Below are positions 34,422-42,686 of a DNA stretch of 64,000 nt, piece after piece. Made by a program: the position numbers and the translations under genes. Positions within the stretch are counted from its first letter, which is position 1; every line of letters starts with the position of its first letter. The stretch covers positions 62,001 to 126,000 of the forward strand of contig NZ_JAHTKP010000021.1 of the NCBI RefSeq assembly GCF_019192735.1, written 5' to 3'. The stretch comes from Kitasatospora aureofaciens (GTDB lineage Bacteria > Actinomycetota > Actinomycetes > Streptomycetales > Streptomycetaceae). The notes under the pieces were generated by a model. That model did not search any database, had not been told where the DNA came from, and was given only the letters and a program-made list of their open reading frames with translations.

Positions 34422-35090
34422 TCAGCCGGTGGCGCGGATGTAGATGTCGGCGGCGCCGGGGAGGGCGCCTGGGATGGTGGAGACGTAGATGCGGCGGGTG
34501 GGGGTGGGGGTGATTGTGGTGGCGGGCGACGGCGAGGGGGCCTCGGTGGGGGTGGGGTCGTCCTCGGAGTCGGTGGGCTGGAGGCCTTGAGCCACCGGGT
34601 CGGCGGTGGGCGAGGGGGAAGGCGGGGCGTCCGAGGGTTCTGGGAGTTCTGGAGCGGCCGTGGGTTCGTCGCCGCCGAGGGCGGTGGTGAGGTCGGGTGG
34701 GAGGGGGGCGGCGGGGCCGGGGGCGGGGAGGTCGTAGGCGCGCAGGAAGTCGCCGAGGCCGACGCCCGTGCCGCCCGCGACGCGGTAGTGCAGGTAGGCG
34801 ACGGCGGAGCCGTCGGCCGCGTGGGTGTAGACGGCGCCGACGGGGACGTAGTAGCGGTCGGCGCCGGGGTGCTGGGAGGGGTGGAGGCCGGCGAGGCGTT
34901 CGGCGCGGTCGCGGTCGGTGTCGCGGCCGCCGCGGCCGAGGGTGAGGGTGTTGATGCCGCGCACCAGCAGGGCGGCCGCGACGGACACGCAGAGCACCAG
35001 GCCGACGGCGACGGTGCGGCGCAGCACCGGGCGGCCGTGCAGGGCCGGCCAGGAGTCGGCGACCATGCGCTCGGGCGGGATGCCGTCCAC
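34422..35090 (-). CDS. membrane-anchored Pro/Thr-rich secreted protein
   Basis: The 222-residue protein has one N-terminal membrane helix (VAVGLVLCVSVAAALLVRG), a small folded domain of about 90 residues with HPGADRYYVPVGAVYTH, and a long low-complexity Pro/Ser/Thr/Asp tail (about residues 125-195). It ends TIPGALPGAADIYIRATG. Function unknown; it looks like a type II anchored surface protein. GTG 35090 is preceded by GGGGGA; ATG 35066 is the alternative start. A perfect palindrome lies 28 bp upstream. Confidence 0.6.
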   Translation of the reverse strand: MDGIPPERMVADSWPALHGRPVLRRTVAVGLVLCVSVAAALLVRGINTLTLGRGGRDTDRDRAERLAGLHPSQHPGADRYYVPVGAVYTHAADGSAVAYLHYRVAGGTGVGLGDFLRAYDLPAPGPAAPLPPDLTTALGGDEPTAAPELPEPSDAPPSPSPTADPVAQGLQPTDSEDDPTPTEAPSPSPATTITPTPTRRIYVSTIPGALPGAADIYIRATG

Positions 35091-35117
35091 CGTTGTCGTT
35101 CCCCCGTTCGATCCCCG

Positions 35118-35142
35118 TTTGATCGATCCATGTTCGATCAAA
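35118..35142. promoter_or_regulatory. 9-bp perfect inverted repeat, operator candidate
   Basis: TTTGATCGA (35118-35126) and TCGATCAAA (35134-35142) flank a 7-bp spacer, 28 bp upstream of the leftward gene at 35090. The AT-rich arms stand out in this GC-rich DNA. No divergent regulator gene is adjacent. Confidence 0.5.
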
Positions 35143-35182
35143 TCATCACTGTGCTCGACGAGGGACCGTGGCCGAGAGTTCC

Positions 35183-36217
35183 TCAGCCCACGTAGGCGGG
35201 TGCGACGGCGGCCTGGGTGACCCGCCGGGCGGTGCCGCTGCCGTCGGCCGGGACGGTCCACAGGTCGGCGCCGTAGTCGCCGGGGAGGGCGTAGAGGAGG
35301 GTGCCGGTGTCGGTCCAGACGGCCTGGTCGTCGATGTTGCGCTGTTCGGCGGTGGCGGTCTCGGTCATGGTGGCGAGGTCGAGGACGTAGAGCCGCCAGG
35401 GGGCGTCGGCGGACAGGCCGGGGACGCGCTTCTTGTACGCGATGCGGGTGCCGTCCGGGGAGAGCGAGGGGCACTCGACGTTGTCGTGGAGGGTGGTGAG
35501 GGTGCGGGCGGCGAGGTCGCCGCGGACGAGGTGGGTCTGGCCGCCGGTGGCGAGGGTGGCGTAGAAGGTGTTGTCGTCGGCGAAGGTGACGCCCCAGATG
35601 TTGATGTCGTGCGCCTGGTAGGGCCGGCCGTCCTTGATGATGTCGAAGGTCTCCAGGTTGTCGCGGAGGTTCCAGTCGCGGACGTCGACGATGGAGGTGC
35701 GGGTGGAGAAGTTGGTGCCGGCGTAGGAGTCGCCGCTGACGAAGACGGTCCAGGCGGCGAGGTGGCCGGAGGGCGAGACCCGGGAGCGGGTGGGGATGCC
35801 GGCGGCGGGGAAGGAGCGTTTCTCCTTCAGGTGGTCGTCGAGGACGACGGCGCGGTAGGTGTCCTCAAGAGCGCCGTGTTCGGCCTGGAGGCAGATGCCG
35901 GTGCCGCCGGCGGCGTAGAAGCGCAGGCAGTGGACGCCGGAGGCGGTACGGGGGCCGTCCGCGTGGTCGGCGGGGACGGCGGTGAGTTCGTCGCGGTGCG
36001 GGCCCCAGGCCATATTGCGGAACACCAACTGCCGCCCCCCGGAAGGCGTTTGGAGCGTGACGTGGCCCGGGCTGACGGCGGGTCCGCCGGGCTGGGCCTG
36101 GTCGCGGCGGGCGGTGCGGTCGGCGGCGTAGAGGACGGCGCCGGTGCCGACCGCGCCGAGCAGCAGGACGGCGACCAGGAGGACGAGGATCCTGGTCCGG
36201 TTCTGGAGCTGGTTCAC
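35183..36217 (-). CDS. membrane-anchored beta-propeller (TolB-like) protein
   Basis: The 344-residue protein has a signal-anchor helix (RILVLLVAVLLLGAVGTGAV) and an extracytoplasmic domain of WD40/TolB-like repeats: SPSGHLAAWTVFVSGDSY, FADDNTFYATLATGGQTH and SPDGTRIAYKKR are typical blades. It probably binds protein or glycan partners outside the cell. Its ATG overlaps the stop of the MFS gene upstream by 4 bp, so they form one operon, with the phosphoesterase gene first. Confidence 0.75.
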   Translation of the reverse strand: MNQLQNRTRILVLLVAVLLLGAVGTGAVLYAADRTARRDQAQPGGPAVSPGHVTLQTPSGGRQLVFRNMAWGPHRDELTAVPADHADGPRTASGVHCLRFYAAGGTGICLQAEHGALEDTYRAVVLDDHLKEKRSFPAAGIPTRSRVSPSGHLAAWTVFVSGDSYAGTNFSTRTSIVDVRDWNLRDNLETFDIIKDGRPYQAHDINIWGVTFADDNTFYATLATGGQTHLVRGDLAARTLTTLHDNVECPSLSPDGTRIAYKKRVPGLSADAPWRLYVLDLATMTETATAEQRNIDDQAVWTDTGTLLYALPGDYGADLWTVPADGSGTARRVTQAAVAPAYVG

Positions 36218-37527
36218 GAGGGCACCTCACGGGTGGGCTCACGGAGCACGACGGCCGCGCCGACCACGCACAGCGCGAGCGCGCCCGCAGACCAGGCGAG
36301 CGCGTCGGCGCCGCCGATCGCGCTCCACAGCGCGCCGAACAGCAGGGAGCAGGCGAACCGGGCGAGCGCCTGTCCGGTGCCGACCAGCGCGAGGCCGGCG
36401 CCGCGCTGGTCGGCGGGCACGGCGTCGGCCGCCGCGGCGGCGAGCACGCCGTCGGTGGCGGCGTAGAAGGAGCCGTGCAGGACGAGGACACAGAGCACCG
36501 CGGGCAGGCCACGGAGCGGCGAGAGCAGCAGCCCGTACGCGAGGAGCAGCACCGCGTGCCCGGCGAGGAAGAGCCGGCGGCGGCCGATCCGGTCGGCGAG
36601 CGCACCCAGCGGAACCGCCAGCAGCAGGAAGGCGGCGGCGGTGCCGAGCGGCAGCAGCGGGAACAGGTTGGTGGCGAGGCCGAGTTGGCGCTGGACGAGC
36701 AGGTAGAGGAACGAGTCGCTGACGGTGGTGAGTCCGAGCAGGACGGCGCACAGGGTGAGCCGCCGCAGGCCGGGGAGCCTTAGCAACCGAATCCCATCAC
36801 GCAGCGAGGGAGTAGAAGTTGATGTTTCGTCACTACCGAGCCGATTCGGCACGAACAGCAGCAGCACCAGCACCCCGAGCGCCGCGATGCACGCGCTGAC
36901 GGTGAACACCGCGTCGTAGCCGTGCCGTTCGCCGCCGTCCGCGAGCAGCGGGCCGCCCGCCAACCGCAGCACCAGGAACGCGGTGAGCGGCCCGAGCAGC
37001 GCGCCGGCGGTGTCCATCGCGCGGTGCACGCCGAACGCCCGCCCGCGGTGCTCGGGTTCGGTGGCGAGCGAGATCATCGCGTCGCGCGGGGCGGTGCGCA
37101 GGCCCTTGCCGGTGCGGTCGACGGCGATGACGGCGCCGATCAGCGGCACGGTGTGGGCGAACAGCAGCAGCGGCTTGCACAGGGCCGACAGGCCGTAGCC
37201 GACGGCCGCGACCGCCTTGTGCCGGGCCGCGCCGTCGGCGCCGCGCCGGTCGGCGAGGTGGCCGCCGGCGAGGCGGACGAGCGCGCTGAAGCCGTTCTGG
37301 ATGCCGTCCAGCAGCCCGAAGCCGAGCGGGGACAGGCCGAGCCCGGTGAGCAGGTAGAGCGGGAGGACGGCGCTGACCATCTCGGACGAGATGTCGGTGA
37401 CCAGGCTGACGGTGCCGAGGGCGACTACCGCCCCGGGCACGGCTGCGCGCAGGGCGGCGCCCCGTCGCCCCGGCGCGGTGGCCGGGGCGACGGGGGCCTT
37501 CGAGCTGCGGGAGTCCGCGACGTACAC
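36214..37527 (-). CDS. MFS transporter
   Basis: The 437-residue major facilitator protein has about twelve helices in two halves. The N-terminal half has DISSEMVSAVLPLYL and the loop GHLADRRGADGAARHK; the later AVDRTGKGLRTAPRDAMIS resembles the MFS subgroup of YfkF/UMF-type permeases. The substrate is unknown. GTG 37527 stands 5 nt after the stop of the phosphoesterase gene. It is translationally coupled to the beta-propeller gene downstream. Confidence 0.8.
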   Translation of the reverse strand: MYVADSRSSKAPVAPATAPGRRGAALRAAVPGAVVALGTVSLVTDISSEMVSAVLPLYLLTGLGLSPLGFGLLDGIQNGFSALVRLAGGHLADRRGADGAARHKAVAAVGYGLSALCKPLLLFAHTVPLIGAVIAVDRTGKGLRTAPRDAMISLATEPEHRGRAFGVHRAMDTAGALLGPLTAFLVLRLAGGPLLADGGERHGYDAVFTVSACIAALGVLVLLLFVPNRLGSDETSTSTPSLRDGIRLLRLPGLRRLTLCAVLLGLTTVSDSFLYLLVQRQLGLATNLFPLLPLGTAAAFLLLAVPLGALADRIGRRRLFLAGHAVLLLAYGLLLSPLRGLPAVLCVLVLHGSFYAATDGVLAAAAADAVPADQRGAGLALVGTGQALARFACSLLFGALWSAIGGADALAWSAGALALCVVGAAVVLREPTREVPS

Positions 37528-37532
37528 GGGCG

Positions 37533-38444
37533 TCAGTTCCAGATGCCGGTGATGTCGCTGCCGTTGGCGGCGTTGCCGGCGTGGGCGTTGACGGCGGTCA
37601 GGTCCTCCAGGGTGTGCAGCACGTCGTAGTGGTTGTACGTGGTGCCGGTGCTGCTGCCCGGGGTGACGTGGCCGCCGTAGATCACGGTCGGGATGCGGTT
37701 GCCGGCGAGGCGGTTGTCCTCGTCGAAGGTCATGATGAGCAGGCTGTTGTGGTCCTTGGCCCAGTTCGCGTACGCGGCGAGGTTGTTCTGGATCCAGGAG
37801 TCGCCGGTGCCGACCGAGCAGTCGTGCATGTCGCTGCAGAGGTCCGGGACGACGAACGACACCTTGGGCAGGGTGGTGTAGTCGGTCGGGAACGCGTCCA
37901 TGCCGTAGGCGCTGGAGGTGGGCACGTTGCCGAAGCCGAACCACGGGTTGTGCTTCTGCGCGTAGTTGCCGACGCGGCAGTCGGTGGCGCCCGCGCCGGG
38001 CAGGCCCTCGTTGTAGCTGGCGAAGGTCTGGCCGGTGGCCAGCAGCTCGGAGGCCAGGTTGGGCTGCTGGAGGGCGCCGATGTCGACGCAGCTGTCGTCG
38101 GTGATGCCCTGCGCGCTGCCCGAGAACAGCATGTAGTAGTTGGGCTGGCTGGGGTGGGTGAGCGCGTACGACTGGGTCAGGGTCGCGCCGCCGGCCACCA
38201 GGGTGTTGTTGACGTAGGGAGCGTCGGAGCTGCCGATCACCTGTGCGTACTCGTGGTTCTCCATGATGACGACGACCACGTGGTCGGGCGTCGGCAGGGC
38301 GACAGTGGTGTCGGCGGCGGCGTTGCCGCTCGCGGCCCACAGGCCGAGCGAGCCGGCGGCGAGGCCGAGGGCGGCGGCGAGGGCCGTGAGGGTGCGGCGA
38401 CGGGGAGGTGTCGTACCGGGGGTGCGCAGTCGTGCGAAGGGCAT
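37533..38444 (-). CDS. secreted phosphoesterase (phospholipase C/acid phosphatase type)
   Basis: The 303-residue secreted enzyme has a twin-arginine-like N-terminus (PPRRRTLTALAAALGLAAG) and cleavage near AAADTTV. The phosphoesterase family motifs are HVVVVIMENHEYAQVIG (metal/nucleophile region), THPSQPNYYMLFSG and the late metal site MTFDEDN. It probably releases phosphate from organic esters outside the cell. Two 11-bp repeats resembling half a PHO box lie about 80-100 bp upstream, consistent with phosphate-starvation control. Confidence 0.83.
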   Translation of the reverse strand: MPFARLRTPGTTPPRRRTLTALAAALGLAAGSLGLWAASGNAAADTTVALPTPDHVVVVIMENHEYAQVIGSSDAPYVNNTLVAGGATLTQSYALTHPSQPNYYMLFSGSAQGITDDSCVDIGALQQPNLASELLATGQTFASYNEGLPGAGATDCRVGNYAQKHNPWFGFGNVPTSSAYGMDAFPTDYTTLPKVSFVVPDLCSDMHDCSVGTGDSWIQNNLAAYANWAKDHNSLLIMTFDEDNRLAGNRIPTVIYGGHVTPGSSTGTTYNHYDVLHTLEDLTAVNAHAGNAANGSDITGIWN

Positions 38445-38523
38445 GGGGGTCCTCCGTGCGTTGGGTCTTCCGGCTTTGGGGCGCCGAGAACCCTAGGATC
38501 GCGGCGTGTCGTGTACCGCACAA

Positions 38524-38602
38524 GACAAGTGAAGAACAGACGAACAGCTGCCGCCCGTCGGCGGTCGACGTCACAGCCGATGTCACAGCCTCCGTCACAG
38601 CC
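38524..38602. promoter_or_regulatory. repeat-rich divergent promoter region
   Basis: On the minus strand GTTCGTCTGTT (38545-38535) and CTTCACTTGTC (38534-38524) are adjacent 11-mers resembling PHO-box units before the phosphoesterase gene. On the plus strand GTCACAGCC occurs three times at a 12-bp period (38570, 38582, 38594) before the cbiG gene. Both could be binding sites; neither matches a consensus closely enough for certainty. Confidence 0.4.
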
Positions 38603-38677
38603 GTCCCGATTGACCCGTTCCGGCCGGGCGTGGTGGGATCACCGGGGCTTTCGGTGAAGGCGGTGAAGGAGCGGGAC

Positions 38678-39895
38678 GTGATCGGACTGGTCGCCGTCGA
38701 CGGGACGGTCCGGCCGCTCGCCGACGAACTGCACGCCGCCTGGCCGGACAGTAGCAGCGTCTACCGGGCCTCGCGCGGCAACTGCATGGGCCCGCCCGAG
38801 GCGCTTGAGTTCGCCCTGGGCCGGTCCGCGCAGGTGGTCTGTTTCGCGCCCCTCGCGACGATCGTCTCCCTGCTCGGAGGCTGGGGCATCGACATTCCCC
38901 GGGGCAAGGGCCTGCTCTGCGTGGACCCGCAGCGGCGGTACGTGATCCCGCTGACCGGCCGGGACTCCGGCGCGGAGGAGCTGGCCCTGGAGGTGGCGGC
39001 CGTCCTCGGCGTCACGCCGGTGCTCACCGGCCGCCCGCTCCGGCCCGAGGGAGCGCCCACCGGCCACCCGTCCGGGGACGGACACACGGCCCCACAGGGC
39101 ACCCGAACGGCCGATGCCCCCACGGACGCGCCGATCCTGCGGATCGTCGACCAGGAGGACCCCGGCGACGGCGATCTCGTCGTGCTCCCGCGCAAGCTCG
39201 TCGTCGGGATCGGCGCGGGCAGCGGCACCGAGCAGGCCGAGGTGATGCGGCTGCTGATGGCCACGCTGAAGGAGAGCGGCCTGGACCGGTCGTCGGTGGG
39301 ACGGCTGGCCACCGTGGCCGGCAAGGCGGACCACCCAGCGGTGCGCTGGGCCCGCTTCTGCCTCGGCCGGGTACCGGTGGACGAGCACCCGGCGGACGTC
39401 CTCGCGGGCGTGCCGGTGCCGAACCCGTCCGCCGCGGTCGGCGCGGCGGTCGGCACCGCGAGCGTCGCCGAGGCGGCGGCGCTGGCGAGCGCGCCCGGCG
39501 GCGAACTCGTCGTCACCAAGCGGAAGTCGGCGACGGCGACGGTCGCGATCGCCCGGGCCGCGATGCGCGGACGGCTCGCGCTGGTCGGCCTCGGGCCCGG
39601 CGAGCACGACCTGCTGGTGCCACGCGCCCTGACGGAGCTGCGGCGCGTCTCGGCGGTGGTGGGCCCGGCACCGGCGGTCGAGGCGATCGCCGGGCTGCTG
39701 CGACCCGGAACGCGACGGATCGTGACGGACGACTGCGCCGAGGCGGCCGCCACCCTGGCCGCGCACGGGCACGCCGTCGCCCTGGTCGCTCTCGGTGACG
39801 GTTCCGCGCTGGGTGTGCCGCCCGGCCCGTACGACGTCGTCCGCATCCCCGGCCTGCCCGGCCCGCCCATCGAGTCTCAAGGAGACCCCGCGTGA
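38678..39895 (+). CDS. cbiG: CbiG-type cobalamin biosynthesis protein with partial methyltransferase tail
   Basis: The 405-residue protein begins with CbiG-like N-terminal and central parts (FAPLATIVSLLGGWG, DPQRRYVIPLTGRDSG) and the CbiG/CobE C-terminal domain (VGIGAGSGTEQAEVMRLL, then GTASVAEAAALA, and TKRKSATATVAIARAA). From about residue 305 it continues as RLALVGLGPGEHDLLVPRAL, the opening of a CobJ/CbiH tetrapyrrole methylase, which stops after about 100 residues instead of about 240. CbiG opens the cobalt-precorrin-5 lactone; the tail cannot be a complete methyltransferase. GTG 38678 follows AAGGAG at 6 nt. Confidence 0.8.
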   Translation: MIGLVAVDGTVRPLADELHAAWPDSSSVYRASRGNCMGPPEALEFALGRSAQVVCFAPLATIVSLLGGWGIDIPRGKGLLCVDPQRRYVIPLTGRDSGAEELALEVAAVLGVTPVLTGRPLRPEGAPTGHPSGDGHTAPQGTRTADAPTDAPILRIVDQEDPGDGDLVVLPRKLVVGIGAGSGTEQAEVMRLLMATLKESGLDRSSVGRLATVAGKADHPAVRWARFCLGRVPVDEHPADVLAGVPVPNPSAAVGAAVGTASVAEAAALASAPGGELVVTKRKSATATVAIARAAMRGRLALVGLGPGEHDLLVPRALTELRRVSAVVGPAPAVEAIAGLLRPGTRRIVTDDCAEAAATLAAHGHAVALVALGDGSALGVPPGPYDVVRIPGLPGPPIESQGDPA

Positions 39896-40938
39896 CCACC
39901 GCCGAACCCGACCTCCGCCACCACGGCGACGCCGAGGTGCGCGCCGACGGGCTCGGCCTGGTCGACCTGGCCGTCAACGTGCGCACCGGCACGCCCCCGC
40001 TCTGGCTGCGCGAGCGGCTCGCCGCCACCCTCGGTGAGCTGGCCGCCTACCCCGACCAGACGGCCGCGCGCGCCGCGGTGGCCGCACGACACGGCCGGCC
40101 GACGGACGAGGTGCTGCTCACCTCGGGCGCCGCGGAGGCGTTCGTCCTGCTCGCCCGGGTATTGACGTCATGTCATATCGTCGTCGTTCACCCGCAGTTC
40201 ACCGAGCCCGAGGCGGCCCTACGGGACGCCGGGCACGCGGTGCACCGGGTGCTGCTGTCACCGGCGGACGGGTTCCGGCTGGGCGCCGTCCCCGAGGAGG
40301 CCGACCTGGTCGTCCTCGGCAACCCGACCAACCCGACCTCCGTCCTGCACCCCGCCGACGCCGTCGCCGCCCTGGCCCGCCCCGGGCGCACCCTGGTGGT
40401 GGACGAGGCGTTCATGGACACCGTGCCCGGCGAGCGCGAATCCCTCGCCACCGTACGGGACTTGCCCGGCCAGGTGGTCGTGCTGCGCAGCCTCACCAAG
40501 ACCTGGGGCCTGGCCGGACTGCGGATCGGCTACGTGCTCGGACCGGCGCCGCTGATCGCGGCGCTCAGCGCCGCGCAGCCGCTCTGGCCGGTCTCCACCC
40601 CGGCGCTGGCCGCCGCCGAGGCGTGCAGCACGCCGGCGGCGCTGGCCGAGGCGGAGGAGGCAGCCGCCGAACTGGGCCTGTGGCGCGCGCACTTGCTCAA
40701 GGGACTGGCCGCGTTCCCGTCCGTGCGGGTGTACGGCGAGCCGGCCGCGTCGTTCGTGCTGGTCCGGCTGCCGGGCGCGGCCGCCGTCCGGGAGCGGCTG
40801 CGCGCGCACGGCTTCGCCGTCCGGCGCGGGGACACGTTCCCGGGGCTGGGCGAGGAGTGGCTGCGGATCGCCGTCCGCGACGAGGCGACGACGGACCGCT
40901 TCCTGGACGCGCTCGCGGCCGTGCTCAGCTCAGACTGA
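39892..40938 (+). CDS. cobC: CobC-like threonine-phosphate decarboxylase / aminotransferase
   Basis: The 348-residue PLP fold-type I enzyme resembles histidinol-phosphate aminotransferase. PLP lysine sits in SLTKTWGLAGLRIGYVL near residue 203; other family stretches are LGNPTNPTSVLHP and VVDEAFMDT. Beside cbiG the likely role is supplying (R)-1-amino-2-propanol phosphate for the nucleotide loop, as in CobC/CobD-type decarboxylases. GTG 39892 overlaps the cbiG stop (GTGA). It converges with the MOSC gene with a 14-bp overlap of the 3' ends. Confidence 0.85.
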   Translation: MTTAEPDLRHHGDAEVRADGLGLVDLAVNVRTGTPPLWLRERLAATLGELAAYPDQTAARAAVAARHGRPTDEVLLTSGAAEAFVLLARVLTSCHIVVVHPQFTEPEAALRDAGHAVHRVLLSPADGFRLGAVPEEADLVVLGNPTNPTSVLHPADAVAALARPGRTLVVDEAFMDTVPGERESLATVRDLPGQVVVLRSLTKTWGLAGLRIGYVLGPAPLIAALSAAQPLWPVSTPALAAAEACSTPAALAEAEEAAAELGLWRAHLLKGLAAFPSVRVYGEPAASFVLVRLPGAAAVRERLRAHGFAVRRGDTFPGLGEEWLRIAVRDEATTDRFLDALAAVLSSD

Positions 40939-41716
40939 CGGCGTCACCCACGGCCACCCGGCCGGACGCGAGCACCTGCGCGTACACACCCGCGCAGGGC
41001 AGCGCCGGCATGCCCTCCAGCGGCACCAGCCGGTTCTCCTCCGCGAGTACGCGCAGGGCGGCGGTGCTGCGCGGCAGCGGGCCGTGCCGCAGCGTCGGCA
41101 CCGCGCAGCGCGGGGTCGGGATGACGATGCGGAGGCGGACGTCCGGGCCGATGCACAACTCGCGTCCTACCCAGGCGTTCTCGACGTAGCCCGTGTCCTC
41201 GGTGCGGATCACCAGGTTGGGGCGGTATCGCTCGGCCTCGGCCCCGGTTCGGGCGAGGGTGGAGGTGGTGAGCAGGTGCAGTGGGGCGAAGTCGAAGAAC
41301 GTTCCGTCGGGGGCGGCCCGGCCGATCTCGTTGACGGTGACGGCGACTTCGGCGTCGATGCCGCGCGCCAACACCTCCTCGGGGACGGCCCGTTCGAGGG
41401 TCGCACCGGACGGGCGTTCGGTGATCAACCGGACCTTCCGCCCCAGCTGCTCGGACAGCTCGCCCTCTTCCACCGCTCGCCCGTCCGGCCCGCTGATCGC
41501 CACCCCACCTTCCGCGAGCGCAGCGGTGAACCCGAGCATCCCCGCCCAGAGCCGCGGATTCTTGGCACTGACCAGCCGCCCGCTCTCCGCGTCGAGCAAC
41601 GCGAGCGCCCGGTCCCCGTCCAGCCCGCGCTCGGAGACCCCGGCAGCGTTCAGCTCCTCCCCCAGCATCGACTTCACCGGGTAGCGCCACAGCCGCTCCA
41701 CCGTGCCTGTCCTCAT
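40925..41716 (-). CDS. MOSC-domain protein
   Basis: The 263-residue protein has the N-terminal beta-barrel (VERLWRYPVKSMLGEELNAA) and C-terminal MOSC domain, with YRPNLVIRT and the conserved Cys in IPTPRCAVPTLRH near residue 214. MOSC proteins bind molybdenum-cofactor sulfur and include mARC/YcbX-type reductases; this single-domain form may be a molybdenum-dependent reductase or sulfurtransferase. ATG 41716 is used. A 57-bp copy of its 5' end is found about 0.9 kb upstream at 42622-42678. Confidence 0.85.
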   Translation of the reverse strand: MRTGTVERLWRYPVKSMLGEELNAAGVSERGLDGDRALALLDAESGRLVSAKNPRLWAGMLGFTAALAEGGVAISGPDGRAVEEGELSEQLGRKVRLITERPSGATLERAVPEEVLARGIDAEVAVTVNEIGRAAPDGTFFDFAPLHLLTTSTLARTGAEAERYRPNLVIRTEDTGYVENAWVGRELCIGPDVRLRIVIPTPRCAVPTLRHGPLPRSTAALRVLAEENRLVPLEGMPALPCAGVYAQVLASGRVAVGDAVSLS

Positions 41717-41787
41717 GCCCCGGCCCACCCTCTCAGCATTGCGAAGTCGCCTTCCGGCAGCCCGAGTTTAGGGCCGACCCGCAGCGA
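41713..41787 (-). pseudogene. remnant of a HAD-type gene 3' end
   Basis: On the minus strand this reads SLRVGPKLGLPEGDFAMLRG then WAGA and stop. It aligns residue by residue with the C-terminus of the intact HAD gene at 42687-43214 (PLWVDPRAGLGELHFAALRE then WAEDE). A stop codon lies five codons further upstream, so it is a fragment. It abuts the MOSC start exactly as the intact HAD gene abuts the MOSC remnant. Confidence 0.75.
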
Positions 41788-41972
41788 CCTCGTTCGAGGT
41801 CAGCCGACGGGAGGTAGGCACGGCCACGGCGTGATCCCCGCAACCGCGCCAACTCCCGTTCCGCTGCCGTCTGAAACAGGATCGGGATACTTCGCGCACC
41901 GGGCGGTGAACATGCGCGACGTACCGTACGGGAACAGCAGTCGCCCACCGGCAGCAGGAAGTTGGAGACACC

Positions 41973-42584
41973 ATGCGCTCGCGTATCGCCCTCACGGCCG
42001 CCGCCATCGCCGCGCTGACGGCCACCGCCACGGCCTGTGGCCCGGACAACAGCGACACCTCGTCCGCCGCGAGCTCGGCCCCGACCACCGCCAAGCCGCC
42101 CGTCGCCGCGGCCCCCACCGCCACGCCGACGCCCACCAAGCCTGTGGCGGCCTCCCCCACCAAGTCGGCGGCGCCCACCCCCGGTGGAAAGGCCTGCGGC
42201 GCCAACGACCTCACCATCAGCGCCAGGCTGGAGACCCAGGCCGGCGGCTACATCCAGATCTCCGCCAAGGCCAAGCCCGGCGTCACCTGCACCCTGCCCG
42301 GCGAACACCCGGTCATCGCCTTCGGCTCGCGCGGCATCGAGGCCGGCAACGCCGAACAGGCCGTCGGCCAGCCCATCACCCTCACCGGAGGCGTCGTTGC
42401 CTACGCCGGCATCAACCCGAAGAGCACCAACAACGACCAGAGCGTCGAGTTCAATGACGTGATCGTCGCGATCGGCAACGCCGACCCCAACCCGGTCAGC
42501 ATCCCCGTCGGCCACATCAAGGTCGACAAGGCCGTGGTCACCAACTGGCACATCAACGCGAAGGACGCCGTCCCCGGGGTGTGA
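41973..42584 (+). CDS. secreted lipoprotein-like DUF4232-type protein
   Basis: The 203-residue protein has a signal peptide (MRSRIALTAAAIAALTATAT) ending TATACG, a weak lipobox around the Cys, then a Pro/Thr/Ala-rich spacer (residues 25-70) and a beta-rich domain beginning CGANDLTISARLETQAGGY with a second Cys in GVTCTLPGEH, like DUF4232 proteins. Probably cell-envelope attached; function unknown. GGAAGTTGGAG precedes the ATG. The gene sits between two copies of a HAD/MOSC junction. Confidence 0.75.
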   Translation: MRSRIALTAAAIAALTATATACGPDNSDTSSAASSAPTTAKPPVAAAPTATPTPTKPVAASPTKSAAPTPGGKACGANDLTISARLETQAGGYIQISAKAKPGVTCTLPGEHPVIAFGSRGIEAGNAEQAVGQPITLTGGVVAYAGINPKSTNNDQSVEFNDVIVAIGNADPNPVSIPVGHIKVDKAVVTNWHINAKDAVPGV

Positions 42585-42621
42585 TCACCCGCGATCCGAC
42601 CGCTCGGCGCCCGACCCACCG

Positions 42622-42678
42622 CAGTTCCTCCCCCAGCATCGACTTCACCGGGTAGCGGCGCAGGCGTTCCACCGTGCC
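42622..42678 (-). pseudogene. remnant of a MOSC gene 5' end
   Basis: The minus strand reads GTVERLRRYPVKSMLGEEL, differing in one residue from the intact MOSC start at 41716. Thirty-two consecutive bases are identical (TCCTCCCCCAGCATCGACTT and onward). The frame continues only briefly without MOSC resemblance. It lies directly downstream of the HAD gene. Confidence 0.8.
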
Positions 42679-42686
42679 GACGGCCC

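Noticed and set aside
38408-38677. Longer N-terminus for the cbiG gene
   Set aside because: It would include the divergent promoter and the GTCACAGCC repeats. AAGGAG before GTG 38678 and the start of the CbiG similarity favour the shorter form.
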